A program made the position numbers and the translations under genes. DNA of 64,000 nt from DATKGL01 sp035510795 (GTDB lineage: Bacteria; Patescibacteriota; Saccharimonadia; Saccharimonadales; UBA4665): assembly GCA_035510795.1 (NCBI GenBank), contig DATKGL010000021.1:11068-75067 (forward strand). The letters run 5' to 3'. Shown here piece after piece: positions 24,818 to 32,377 of this stretch. The first letter of the stretch is position 1. Each line of letters begins with the position of its first letter. Below the pieces are notes generated by a model that had not been told where the DNA came from, did not search any database, and saw nothing but the letters and a program-made list of their open reading frames with translations.

Positions 24818-25322
24818 TATTGTTACTCCTTATCATAAAACTTAACTGTTTGCCCATCAGCTGGGGTGGCTGGTCGACGATCACGGCCCCTTTATAAAGT
24901 TCTAATATTTTGTCAGCCAACTGAAACCCCAATTCTTTATGCGCCAATTCGCGGCCTCGGTAAAAAAGAGTAATTTTGACTTTGTGACCTTCTTCGAGAA
25001 ATTCTGACACTTTTTTAAGCTTCACTCCAAGGTCGTGATCGCTTATTTTTAAGCCAGATCGCATTTGTTTGATGTCCTGGACTTTAGTGTGCCGCCGATT
25101 CTTCTGTTGCTGCTTGGTGCGTTGATAAGAAAATTTTCCCCAATCAATAATTTTCGCAACGGGAGGATCGGCATCCGGTGATATTTCTACTAAATCAAGT
25201 TCTTGATCGGCGGCTAATTTTAATGCTTCTGCACGGGATAATATTCCCAATTGCCGACCTTGCTCATCAATTACTCTAAGTTGTTGTGCCCGTATGTACT
25301 CATTTAGGCGCGTTGTGCTGAT
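24795..25322 (-). CDS. infC: Translation initiation factor IF-3 with a non-canonical AUC start
   Basis: 175 aa. The family N-terminus (LNEYIRAQQLRVIDEQGRQLG) is encoded upstream of the first ATG/GTG/TTG-type codon (a TTG at 25250). The only in-frame position that keeps it is ATC at 25320-25322, immediately preceded by an in-frame TAG, with GGAG 7 nt upstream. IF-3 genes of other bacteria use AUU/AUC-type starts to autoregulate through IF-3's start-codon proofreading. Domains: N-terminal about 1-75, linker, C-terminal about 85-170 (DHDLGVKLKKVSEFLEEGHKV). Confidence 0.93.
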   Translation of the reverse strand: MSTTRLNEYIRAQQLRVIDEQGRQLGILSRAEALKLAADQELDLVEISPDADPPVAKIIDWGKFSYQRTKQQQKNRRHTKVQDIKQMRSGLKISDHDLGVKLKKVSEFLEEGHKVKITLFYRGRELAHKELGFQLADKILELYKGAVIVDQPPQLMGKQLSFMIRSNNNAKAKNS

Positions 25323-25360
25323 CTATGATCTCCTCAACCTCAATTAAATGGATTGTTTAT

Positions 25361-25389
25361 ATCTTAACAGGTGAAGACCTTAGGTTCAA
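25361..25389 (-). promoter_or_regulatory. Promoter of infC-rpmI-rplT
   Basis: Minus strand TTGAAC (25384-25389), 17-bp spacer, TAAGAT (25361-25366). Gives a leader of about 30 nt carrying GAGGAG. Confidence 0.7.
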
Positions 25390-25449
25390 GATGAAATTAA
25401 AAACTCAAAAATCATTATGTTTCAATACCGCATAACAGATTTTTGAGTC

Positions 25450-25598
25450 TAAAATAGCCCGCTTATTTTTGGCGGGCTATATATTTTTTAAGTGATTTGT
25501 TTTTGACGGTGGAGTTGTTTTCTTGGGAACAACGGCTTGCGAGAAGCCGTTGTTACAGATGCGTTTTTGTTTTTGAGCACTTTTTTTATTCAAGTGCT
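25450..25598 (-). ncRNA. Candidate small structured RNA (or 38-aa basic peptide)
   Basis: A consensus promoter (TTGACA-17-TAAGAT, 25605-25633) fires into about 150 nt with three hairpins: AGCACTT/AAGTGCT at the very 5' end (25576-25598), a perfect 11-bp stem AACAACGGCTT/AAGCCGTTGTT with a 5-nt loop (25528-25554), and the terminator. A TTG-initiated 38-codon frame (starts MNKKSAQKQKRICNNG) overlaps it but has no good Shine-Dalgarno. The structure favours an RNA product. Confidence 0.55.
25451..25484. terminator. Bidirectional intrinsic terminator
   Basis: TAGCCCGC/GCGGGCTA stem flanked by A/T runs on both sides; ends the candidate RNA on the minus strand. Confidence 0.75.
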
Positions 25599-25604
25599 GT
25601 GCTT

Positions 25605-25633
25605 ATCTTATAAATTACACTTTTTGGTGTCAA
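25605..25633 (-). promoter_or_regulatory. Promoter of the candidate RNA
   Basis: Minus strand TTGACA (25628-25633), 17-bp spacer, TAAGAT (25605-25610). Confidence 0.75.
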
Positions 25634-25719
25634 GAGCATAATCGTTACAGTATTCTTAAAACTGTGCATAACTTTACCGACCAGCTCATTCGCCCCGTTT
25701 TTGATATAGATATTTTTGG

Positions 25720-25875
25720 CTATCGCAACTCACTTTTAGCGGCATTATGCTGGAAATATCGCATGTCTCTGGTTCCGGCTATAAGTCGGCAGAGTCTGCT
25801 GATCGGATAATCAAGTTCAGCACAAAAATGTTTAATTAATTTACCGATTCTGTAATGTTTATCAAACTCGAACAT
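25720..25875 (-). CDS. Doubtful 51-aa frame or gene remnant
   Basis: ATG-started frame reading MFEFDKHYRIGKLIKHF..., with open sequence continuing upstream through the 30-bp tandem repeat to about 25969. No Shine-Dalgarno or promoter seen and no family recognised. The surrounding 25.65-26.18 kb contains further open but start-less frames on the minus strand, so this may be a decayed gene. Confidence 0.2.
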   Translation of the reverse strand: MFEFDKHYRIGKLIKHFCAELDYPISRLCRLIAGTRDMRYFQHNAAKSELR

Positions 25876-25897
25876 GGCGATATAAATATTATCAATA

Positions 25898-25967
25898 CCA
25901 ACATGCGGAAAGTACTTTAGCTGGCTTCCAACATGCGAAAAATGTCTTAGCCAGCAACCAACATGTC
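25898..25967. repeat. 30-bp tandem repeat, about 2.3 copies
   Basis: Units start at 25898, 25928 and 25958 with CCAACATG(C/T), and share a TTAGC(T/C)(G/A)GC-like second half. In one frame on the minus strand they encode 10-residue repeats starting HVG. Confidence 0.6.
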
Positions 25968-26183
25968 TTTATGCATCAGCACAAAACCAACTAATTTAAG
26001 TCCTGAAACATAAGCATCTAGGTTGAGTGCTGCATAATGGGCGAAGGCATGGGCACTCTTGCATTTATTAGCCAGTCTGCCAGTATACAATAAATGTACC
26101 CACGATATTTCGTTGTTTAATAAACACGACTTATTATGTGCAATTAACAGATGGACAGTGTAATTATAACTACGTCATCACGA

Positions 26184-26212
26184 TTGACTTTATGCACTAA
26201 AGGTAGTACATT
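26184..26212 (+). promoter_or_regulatory. Promoter of the second candidate RNA/leader
   Basis: TTGACT (26184-26189), 17-bp spacer, TACATT (26207-26212). Confidence 0.55.
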
Positions 26213-26218
26213 AATTCA

Positions 26219-26390
26219 GTAAGTAAAACACAAAAATTACTTAACATCGTCGCTCGAACTACCATAAAAGGTAGGTTGAGCGGTCAGTCAAACCTCAGCA
26301 GACAAGCGCTAATTAATTTAATTATAAAGAGTGGATTTGTCTGTAAGGCAAGAACAGACGCGGGGTCAAAGCCGCGTCTGTTTGTTTTTT
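26219..26390 (+). ncRNA. Candidate structured RNA or attenuating leader
   Basis: About 170 nt between a promoter and a strong intrinsic terminator (ACAGACGCGG/CCGCGTCTGT, 26354-26381, then a T run). Upstream hairpins: TAAGTAA/TTACTTA (26220-26243); a 13-bp stem with one wobble and one mismatch and an ATAAAA loop (26251-26282); CAGACAA/TTGTCTG (26299-26343). The terminator lies about 20 nt before the ATG of the next gene, so it may be either a stand-alone RNA or an attenuator for that gene. Confidence 0.5.
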
Positions 26391-26408
26391 CATAAGAATT
26401 ATGAAAAG

Positions 26409-26762
26409 ATGCAAACAGATATGCGAAAACAATTAAGTCTAGCAATTATCCTATACCTTATCGGTTTTTCAATATTATTAACCACAAACCCCCAGAATCT
26501 ACCTCTAGTGGTGCTAATAATACCGTTCGTAATTTTGTTTCTGGCGCTATTTTTTACCTTCAAGATATTTATGAAGGTTTTTGCTTCGAACACCGATAAG
26601 TTGAACAAAAAAAGATCAACCCAAGCAGCAATTATGGCCGGCTTCCCGGTAATCTGCTTGCTGCTGTTATCTATAGGTGAATTTTCACTCAGGGTTTTCG
26701 TGACGTTATTACTTCTGTTCCTTGTCTTATGGTTTTATGGCAACCGTTTTTCGGCCAAATAG
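26409..26762 (+). CDS. Small membrane protein, function unknown
   Basis: 117 aa from ATG 26409; the frame is open to 26331 but that part is the terminator hairpin. Alternative ATG at 26421. Four hydrophobic segments (about 10-25, 29-55, 72-90, 94-112), with a KKRST basic turn. No family recognised. Confidence 0.6.
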   Translation: MQTDMRKQLSLAIILYLIGFSILLTTNPQNLPLVVLIIPFVILFLALFFTFKIFMKVFASNTDKLNKKRSTQAAIMAGFPVICLLLLSIGEFSLRVFVTLLLLFLVLWFYGNRFSAK

Positions 26763-26842
26763 TTTAAGGTTTGCCAATTATGGTTTAAACATTGGGAATT
26801 CTGCCTGATATAATGATTTGAGAAAAAAGAGGCAGTTATTTT

Positions 26843-27247
26843 ATGAACGAACAGTCAGATTTGCACTTGCCACCACCTTCTTTTGAACCTGGTCAACCGA
26901 TGGAATATCAGCCAAATAACAGTCCTGAGCGAGTACCGAACCCGGAGTTATTTCCTTCTTCAAATATCACTTCCGCATCTAATGTCGGCCTGGCTTCCGC
27001 CCTGCCATTGATACCGGGTGCTCAATTAACAACAGCCAAGCCGACTACTGGCGTAACAGCTCTAAATGTCAACAACCCCGTCCAACCCAATAATCAACAC
27101 CTGGAGACTCAATATGTAGAGCGTGCTAAGAAAATTATCGCTACCACTAAAGGTGATCCTTACGTCAGGACAAAAGAGATGAATAAGAATAAGGCAGAGT
27201 TTTTGGACCGCAAATACAGTAAAAAAATAAAAGTCTCTGACGAATAG
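26843..27247 (+). CDS. Proline-rich protein preceding the VirD4-like ATPase
   Basis: 134 aa. Residues 1-85 are disordered (Pro/Asn/Ser-rich); 90-134 form a charged helix (YVERAKKIIATTKGDPYVRTKEM...). No enzyme motif. It lies 2 nt before the coupling ATPase gene, so it is probably an accessory or adaptor of that machine. TATAAT at 26809-26814 with AGAGG before the ATG. Confidence 0.6.
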   Translation: MNEQSDLHLPPPSFEPGQPMEYQPNNSPERVPNPELFPSSNITSASNVGLASALPLIPGAQLTTAKPTTGVTALNVNNPVQPNNQHLETQYVERAKKIIATTKGDPYVRTKEMNKNKAEFLDRKYSKKIKVSDE

Positions 27248-27249
27248 AT

Positions 27250-30200
27250 ATGATGATAACTGCATTCATTTTACTGGGGGCATTACTTCTGCTTGGTCTA
27301 ATCGGCGGAATTGGATTTTATCAATACGCTAAAGTCTGGCGTGACCAGAAAAATTATGAGCGGGGGCTAAAAATAGTACCTCTGTTAATCCATTTACCGC
27401 CAGCCAGTGAAGACATCCAGGGAGCCGGAAGAGATGTCAGGGACGTAGTTGAAGAAAACATATCCAAAGCTCAAGTCATCTATAACATTATCGCGAGCAC
27501 TTATGAGAAGGGGTTAAAAAACAAATTTTACGGGCAACGTCATCTAGGTTTTGAAATAGTCGGTTGGCATGGTTTCGTGTATTTTTATGCCGCTGTACCG
27601 ATAGGATTAGTTGAGGTGGTTAAACAGGCAATTGTAAGCGCTTACCCGGCATCGAGAGTAGAGGAAGTAGCTGATTATAATATTTTCAATCGAGTTGGCC
27701 TAATAACCGGCACCATCGGTGGCGAATTAACACTTAAAGAATCATTTGCTTATCCTATCGCTACCTATCAAGATCTTAAACGGGATGCCATGCAGAGCTT
27801 GCTCAACGCCCTTTCTACTCTGGAAAAAGAGGATGGAGCCGGTATTCAGATTTTAATTAGGCCAGCTGACCCGTCATGGCGAAAAACCGCCAACACCGAG
27901 GCTAACGCCAAGAAAGAGGGCCAAAGCAGCACCAATAAGGGCAGCTCAGTTATCGATTATGCCAGCCAGCTGGCCACCGCTTTTGTTAAACCGCCCGAGT
28001 CCACGGCCAAAGATAAGTCCCCGAAAGAACTTTCCAGCTTGGATCAATCAGTTATTGACTCAATGCATGATAAAACACGCTACCCAGGATATGAAGTTTT
28101 AATCAGAGCTATCGCCTCGTCTAATGTTTCAGCCCGGGCCCAGACTATTTTGAGTAACGTAGTAGCTAGCTTTTCACTTTTTGATGCTCCAGGGAAAAAC
28201 GGATTTAAGTTCACTCCGGCTAAGGACGTAGATAATTTTGTAACTTCTTATATAATGCGACTCTTTCCTCAAAATTCTAACAAGAGCATCTTAAATACTG
28301 TTGAACTCTCCACTCTCTTCCATTTTCCAGACCAGAGTAATATCCCGACATCACAGCTGGAGCGCCAAGGCAGCCGTCAGGTTGATGGACCAAGGAATAT
28401 ACCCGACGAAGGATTATTACTCGGATATAACATCTTTCGCGGAGTAAAAAAGCCGATCAGGATAAGCCTGAACGACCGCCAGCGCCATATGTACGCTGTC
28501 GGACAAACCGGGACAGGGAAATCAGCTTTTCTCGAAAATCTAGCTCTCCAGGATATGCTCAGCGGTGGAGGTTTTGCTTTTATTGATCCGCACGGGGATG
28601 TGGCCGAGAGATTAATGGCAATGGTTCCAAGAGAAAGAACTGAAGACATTATTTATTTCAGCCCGGCCGATATGGAATACCCGATGGGGCTAAATCTGTT
28701 TGAGTTTAATACCCCGGACCAAAAAGATTTTCTGATCCAAGAAGCTATTAATATGCTTTATAAGCTATATGATCCTCAGCATCAAGGCATTATTGGTCCG
28801 CGTTATGAGCACCTGTTTCGGAACGCCGCCCTTACTGTCATGGCCGACCCGGCCGGCGGGACCTTTATTGATATACCGAAATTGTTCCGAGATCCTAAAT
28901 TTGTTCAACAAAAGCTTCAATATGTCACCGACCCAACAGTAATAGAATTTTGGCAGAAAGAAATGCCCACAAGTCAAAGGTCGAATGAGTTCGGAGAGGT
29001 AGTCAGTTGGTTTATCAGTAAGTTCGGAGCGTTTTTATCCAATGAAATGATGAGGGATATTATCGGCCAGCCTAAAAGCGCCTTTGACCTGAGAACGATT
29101 ATGGATAGCAAAAAAATACTATTGGTTAATCTCAGTAAAGGTCGGGCCGGAGAACTAAATTCAAAACTCCTAGGCATGATATTCGTTATGAAATTCCAAG
29201 CTGCCGCAATGAGTCGGGCAAATGTTTCAGAGGACCAGAGACCAGATTTTGCTTTATATGTTGATGAGTTCCAGAACTTTTCAACCGATTCTTTTGCCAC
29301 AATTATGTCCGAAGCACGAAAATACCACCTCAATTTGATAGTTGCCAACCAATTTACAACCCAGCTAACTGAAGAAATACGAGATGCCGTGTTTGGCAAT
29401 ATGGGTACTATTGTTTCATTTAGGGTCGGACAGAACGACGTTGAAGCGCTTAGCCAATACTTCCAGCCGATATTTAGCGGCGATGATCTTTTGAGGATTC
29501 CTAATTACAATACAATTACCAGAACTTTAGTGGGCGGAGTGCCCACGCAGCCATTCTCAATGGCAACTTTGCCTCCATTAGGTTCACCCAATCCGAAGCT
29601 GGCTGAAGCCCTAAAACAGCTATCAGCTGCTAAGTATGGACGTCCTAGGGTGGTCGTAGAAGCAGAGATCAATGATCGGCTAACAACGAAAATCGATCCA
29701 ACTGCATTGGCGGCGTCTTCTCCGTTCGGTATGCCATCCAGCCAATGGCCGCCTAAAGCCGGTCCGACCCCACCGCCTTTGCCAGGCGCTTTAGGTCCAA
29801 ACTCGCCACGTGGCTCGTCTTTCCTAGATGACTGGCTAGCTAAACGTCAAACCCAAATAAAACCTTCCAATGCCCCTGTACGTTCGTCAAACGACAAGCA
29901 TGATCATCAATTAGTTCCAGCAAATCACCAGTACCTAACCTCACCTGAAAAGGCTGGCAAACCCAAAAAACCCAAGGAGCCTGAAAGCGACACAGCTCAG
30001 GTTGGAACTGCTACTGACTCATCAAATCCCAATATCTCAAGTGATCAGATTAGCAAGCTTGAAGTTGCTGATATCGCCAAAGACTTAAGGAAGGATGTCG
30101 CGGCAGTAGCTAGCTCGCTCCAGCAATCTCCTACAGAAGCAGACTCGACCGAACCGAAGTCAGAGCCCGCCAAACAGAAAACACCTGACCATGGAGAGTT

Positions 30201-30270
30201 AAATGCTGAAGATACGATATATATCGACCAAGAAGGTAATATCCACTCAGTCGACGAACCAAAACCCTGA
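27250..30270 (+). CDS. VirD4/TraD-like type IV secretion coupling ATPase
   Basis: 1006 aa. One N-terminal membrane helix (about 3-25), a domain of unknown type (about 30-370), then a P-loop ATPase with Walker A GQTGTGKS near 418-425, FIDPHGDVAERL, Walker B LYVDEFQNF near 670, and SEARKYHLNLIVANQF (conjugative ATPase motif). The C-terminus (about 830-1006) is Pro/Ser/Lys-rich and disordered. Likely drives DNA or protein transfer across the membrane, possibly related to pili or DNA exchange. No other secretion genes lie nearby apart from the 134-aa partner. Confidence 0.85.
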   Translation: MMITAFILLGALLLLGLIGGIGFYQYAKVWRDQKNYERGLKIVPLLIHLPPASEDIQGAGRDVRDVVEENISKAQVIYNIIASTYEKGLKNKFYGQRHLGFEIVGWHGFVYFYAAVPIGLVEVVKQAIVSAYPASRVEEVADYNIFNRVGLITGTIGGELTLKESFAYPIATYQDLKRDAMQSLLNALSTLEKEDGAGIQILIRPADPSWRKTANTEANAKKEGQSSTNKGSSVIDYASQLATAFVKPPESTAKDKSPKELSSLDQSVIDSMHDKTRYPGYEVLIRAIASSNVSARAQTILSNVVASFSLFDAPGKNGFKFTPAKDVDNFVTSYIMRLFPQNSNKSILNTVELSTLFHFPDQSNIPTSQLERQGSRQVDGPRNIPDEGLLLGYNIFRGVKKPIRISLNDRQRHMYAVGQTGTGKSAFLENLALQDMLSGGGFAFIDPHGDVAERLMAMVPRERTEDIIYFSPADMEYPMGLNLFEFNTPDQKDFLIQEAINMLYKLYDPQHQGIIGPRYEHLFRNAALTVMADPAGGTFIDIPKLFRDPKFVQQKLQYVTDPTVIEFWQKEMPTSQRSNEFGEVVSWFISKFGAFLSNEMMRDIIGQPKSAFDLRTIMDSKKILLVNLSKGRAGELNSKLLGMIFVMKFQAAAMSRANVSEDQRPDFALYVDEFQNFSTDSFATIMSEARKYHLNLIVANQFTTQLTEEIRDAVFGNMGTIVSFRVGQNDVEALSQYFQPIFSGDDLLRIPNYNTITRTLVGGVPTQPFSMATLPPLGSPNPKLAEALKQLSAAKYGRPRVVVEAEINDRLTTKIDPTALAASSPFGMPSSQWPPKAGPTPPPLPGALGPNSPRGSSFLDDWLAKRQTQIKPSNAPVRSSNDKHDHQLVPANHQYLTSPEKAGKPKKPKEPESDTAQVGTATDSSNPNISSDQISKLEVADIAKDLRKDVAAVASSLQQSPTEADSTEPKSEPAKQKTPDHGELNAEDTIYIDQEGNIHSVDEPKP

Positions 30271-30327
30271 TAAACCGATGGCTCTAAAATAAGCTCACCG
30301 AGGGATTAATTTTAAGATAAGAAACGG

Positions 30328-30356
30328 TTGTATTTAGCTTACTAATAAGATACAAT
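30328..30356 (+). promoter_or_regulatory. Promoter of gyrB
   Basis: TTGTAT (30328-30333), 17-bp spacer, TACAAT (30351-30356). Confidence 0.65.
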
Positions 30357-30411
30357 TATGGGTAAGTGGGGAAGCAAGAACTTTCCATAAAAAAGAGGGA
30401 TATTGTTAAAA

Positions 30412-32376
30412 GTGGCTCAACAAAAATCATATACTGCTGATCAAATTCAAGTTTTAGAGGGATTAGATCCGGTTAAAAAACGACCCGGTATGTACATCGG
30501 AAGTACCGGCGAAGAGGGTCTACATCATTTAGTATGGGAGTTAATTGATAACGGTATCGATGAAGCGCTGGCTGGCTTTGCGACCGAAATAGGGGTTGTA
30601 ATGAGAGCTGACGGCGGGGTTACGGTGACAGATAATGGACGGGGAATCCCGACCGGACGACATCCTAAAACAGGTAAAAGCGGCGTCGAAACAGCACTGA
30701 CGACTCTGCATGCCGGAAGTAAATTCGGCGGCGGCAGCTACAAGGTCTCTGGTGGTCTACACGGAGTGGGCGTGAGTGTGGTAAACGCCTTATCGAGCAA
30801 GTTGATTGTAACTGTCTGTCAAAATGGAAAAATGTTTCGCCAAGAATATAAATCCGGCATCCCGGAAGCACCGCTGAAAGAAGTTGGTCCTTCGGATAAA
30901 ACCGGGACAGAAGTCACGTTTTACCCCAACGTAGATATTTTTGAGACAACGGTTTTCTCATACAGCACAATTCTTGATCGTCTTCGCCACCAGGCTTATC
31001 TCACAAAAGGTGTTCAAACATCAATATATGATGAGCAAGTCAACCAGAAGTACAGTTTTTATTTTGAGGGTGGTATAAGATCTTATGTTCAGAACCTAAA
31101 TATTGGCAAGGAAGCCGTCGATGAAGACATTTTTTATGTCGACAAAGTTGTTGATGAAATACAGGTTGAAGTGGCCATGCAATACACTGATTCTTACATC
31201 GAAACCATCAAGGCATTTGCCAACAATGTCCTCAACCCTGAAGGCGGCAGCCACTTAACTGGCTTTCGCTCGGCATTAACCAGGGTTATTAATGACTATG
31301 CGCGTAAAACCGGCCTATTAAAGGAAAAAGAAGAAAATTTAACAGGTGAAGATTGTCGTGAAGGCCTGACGGCTGTGATATTGGTTAAACTGCCCGACCC
31401 ACAGTTTGAGGGGCAGACTAAGAGTAAGCTTGGTAACCCCGAAGTTCGTGGTTGCGTAGAGCAGGTGATGACTGAGTACTTTAGTTACTACCTAGAGGAA
31501 CACCCGGGAATAGCCCGTGGTATTACAGCAAAGGTATTATTGGCGGCCAGAGCCCGCAAAGCCGCCCGCGCCGCCCGCGAAAATATCATCAGAAAAGGTA
31601 TTTTAGACGGCGCCAGTATGCCTGGCAAATTAGCCGACTGCTCCTCGAAGGACCCTAAAAACTCGGAAATTTATCTGGTAGAGGGTGATTCGGCTGGTGG
31701 TTCCGCAAAAAATGGTAGAGACAGTCAGACCCAAGCCATCTTGCCGCTTAGGGGAAAAGTGCTTAATGTTGAGCGTGCCAGATTGGATAAAATGCTGGCA
31801 AATAATGAAATTTTGAGTCTGATCAAGGCACTTGGCGTGGGTATCGAGGAGTCGTTTGATCTTAGCGGTCTTCGCTACGACCGGATTATTATCATGACTG
31901 ACGCCGATGTTGACGGATCACACATTAGCACCCTGTTGCTGACGTTCTTTTTCCGATTTATGCGTCCCGTCATTGATGCTGGACATTTGTATCTGGCTAA
32001 GCCGCCGTTATTTGAGCTGGTTAGAACTGGGCGCAAGAACAGTGTCTATATTTATGATGAAGACGATCTGGAGATAGAAATCGACAAGGCAATAGTTGAA
32101 CGTAAAAAAAACGATCTGAAAGTCAATAAAGACGATGAAAGATTCCGCCAAGCTGGCTTCGTCGACCTAAAACGCTATAAGGGTTTGGGCGAGATGGATG
32201 CTGAGCAACTATTTGATACGACGATGGATCCGGCCAAACGGGTCTTGATTCAGGTTCGGGTCGAAGACGCCGAGAAAGCCGACGCTATTTTTACCAAACT
32301 CATGGGTACCGAAGTCGAGCTTAGAAAGAACTTCATACAGACCAATGCTAAATTCGTAAAAGATCTGGATATTTAA
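30412..32376 (+). CDS. gyrB: DNA gyrase subunit B
   Basis: About 654 aa from GTG 30412; a TTG at 30403 is only 3 nt after GAGGG and less likely. GHKL ATPase domain (ELIDNGIDEAL, DNGRGIPTGRHPKTGKSGVE, GGLHGVGVSVVNAL), transducer, TOPRIM domain (YLVEGDSAGGSAKNGRD, TDADVDGSHI) and the C-terminal GYKGLGEMDAEQL-like motif (RYKGLGEMDAEQL). ATP-driven negative supercoiling with GyrA, which follows 1 nt after the stop. Confidence 0.97.
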   Translation: MAQQKSYTADQIQVLEGLDPVKKRPGMYIGSTGEEGLHHLVWELIDNGIDEALAGFATEIGVVMRADGGVTVTDNGRGIPTGRHPKTGKSGVETALTTLHAGSKFGGGSYKVSGGLHGVGVSVVNALSSKLIVTVCQNGKMFRQEYKSGIPEAPLKEVGPSDKTGTEVTFYPNVDIFETTVFSYSTILDRLRHQAYLTKGVQTSIYDEQVNQKYSFYFEGGIRSYVQNLNIGKEAVDEDIFYVDKVVDEIQVEVAMQYTDSYIETIKAFANNVLNPEGGSHLTGFRSALTRVINDYARKTGLLKEKEENLTGEDCREGLTAVILVKLPDPQFEGQTKSKLGNPEVRGCVEQVMTEYFSYYLEEHPGIARGITAKVLLAARARKAARAARENIIRKGILDGASMPGKLADCSSKDPKNSEIYLVEGDSAGGSAKNGRDSQTQAILPLRGKVLNVERARLDKMLANNEILSLIKALGVGIEESFDLSGLRYDRIIIMTDADVDGSHISTLLLTFFFRFMRPVIDAGHLYLAKPPLFELVRTGRKNSVYIYDEDDLEIEIDKAIVERKKNDLKVNKDDERFRQAGFVDLKRYKGLGEMDAEQLFDTTMDPAKRVLIQVRVEDAEKADAIFTKLMGTEVELRKNFIQTNAKFVKDLDI

Positions 32377-32377
32377 G

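Noticed and set aside
25898..25967. CRISPR-like array
   Set aside because: The 30-bp units are directly tandem with no spacers and there are no cas genes.
26331..26408. N-terminal extension of the 117-aa membrane protein
   Set aside because: It is the intrinsic terminator hairpin; its translation is not protein-like.
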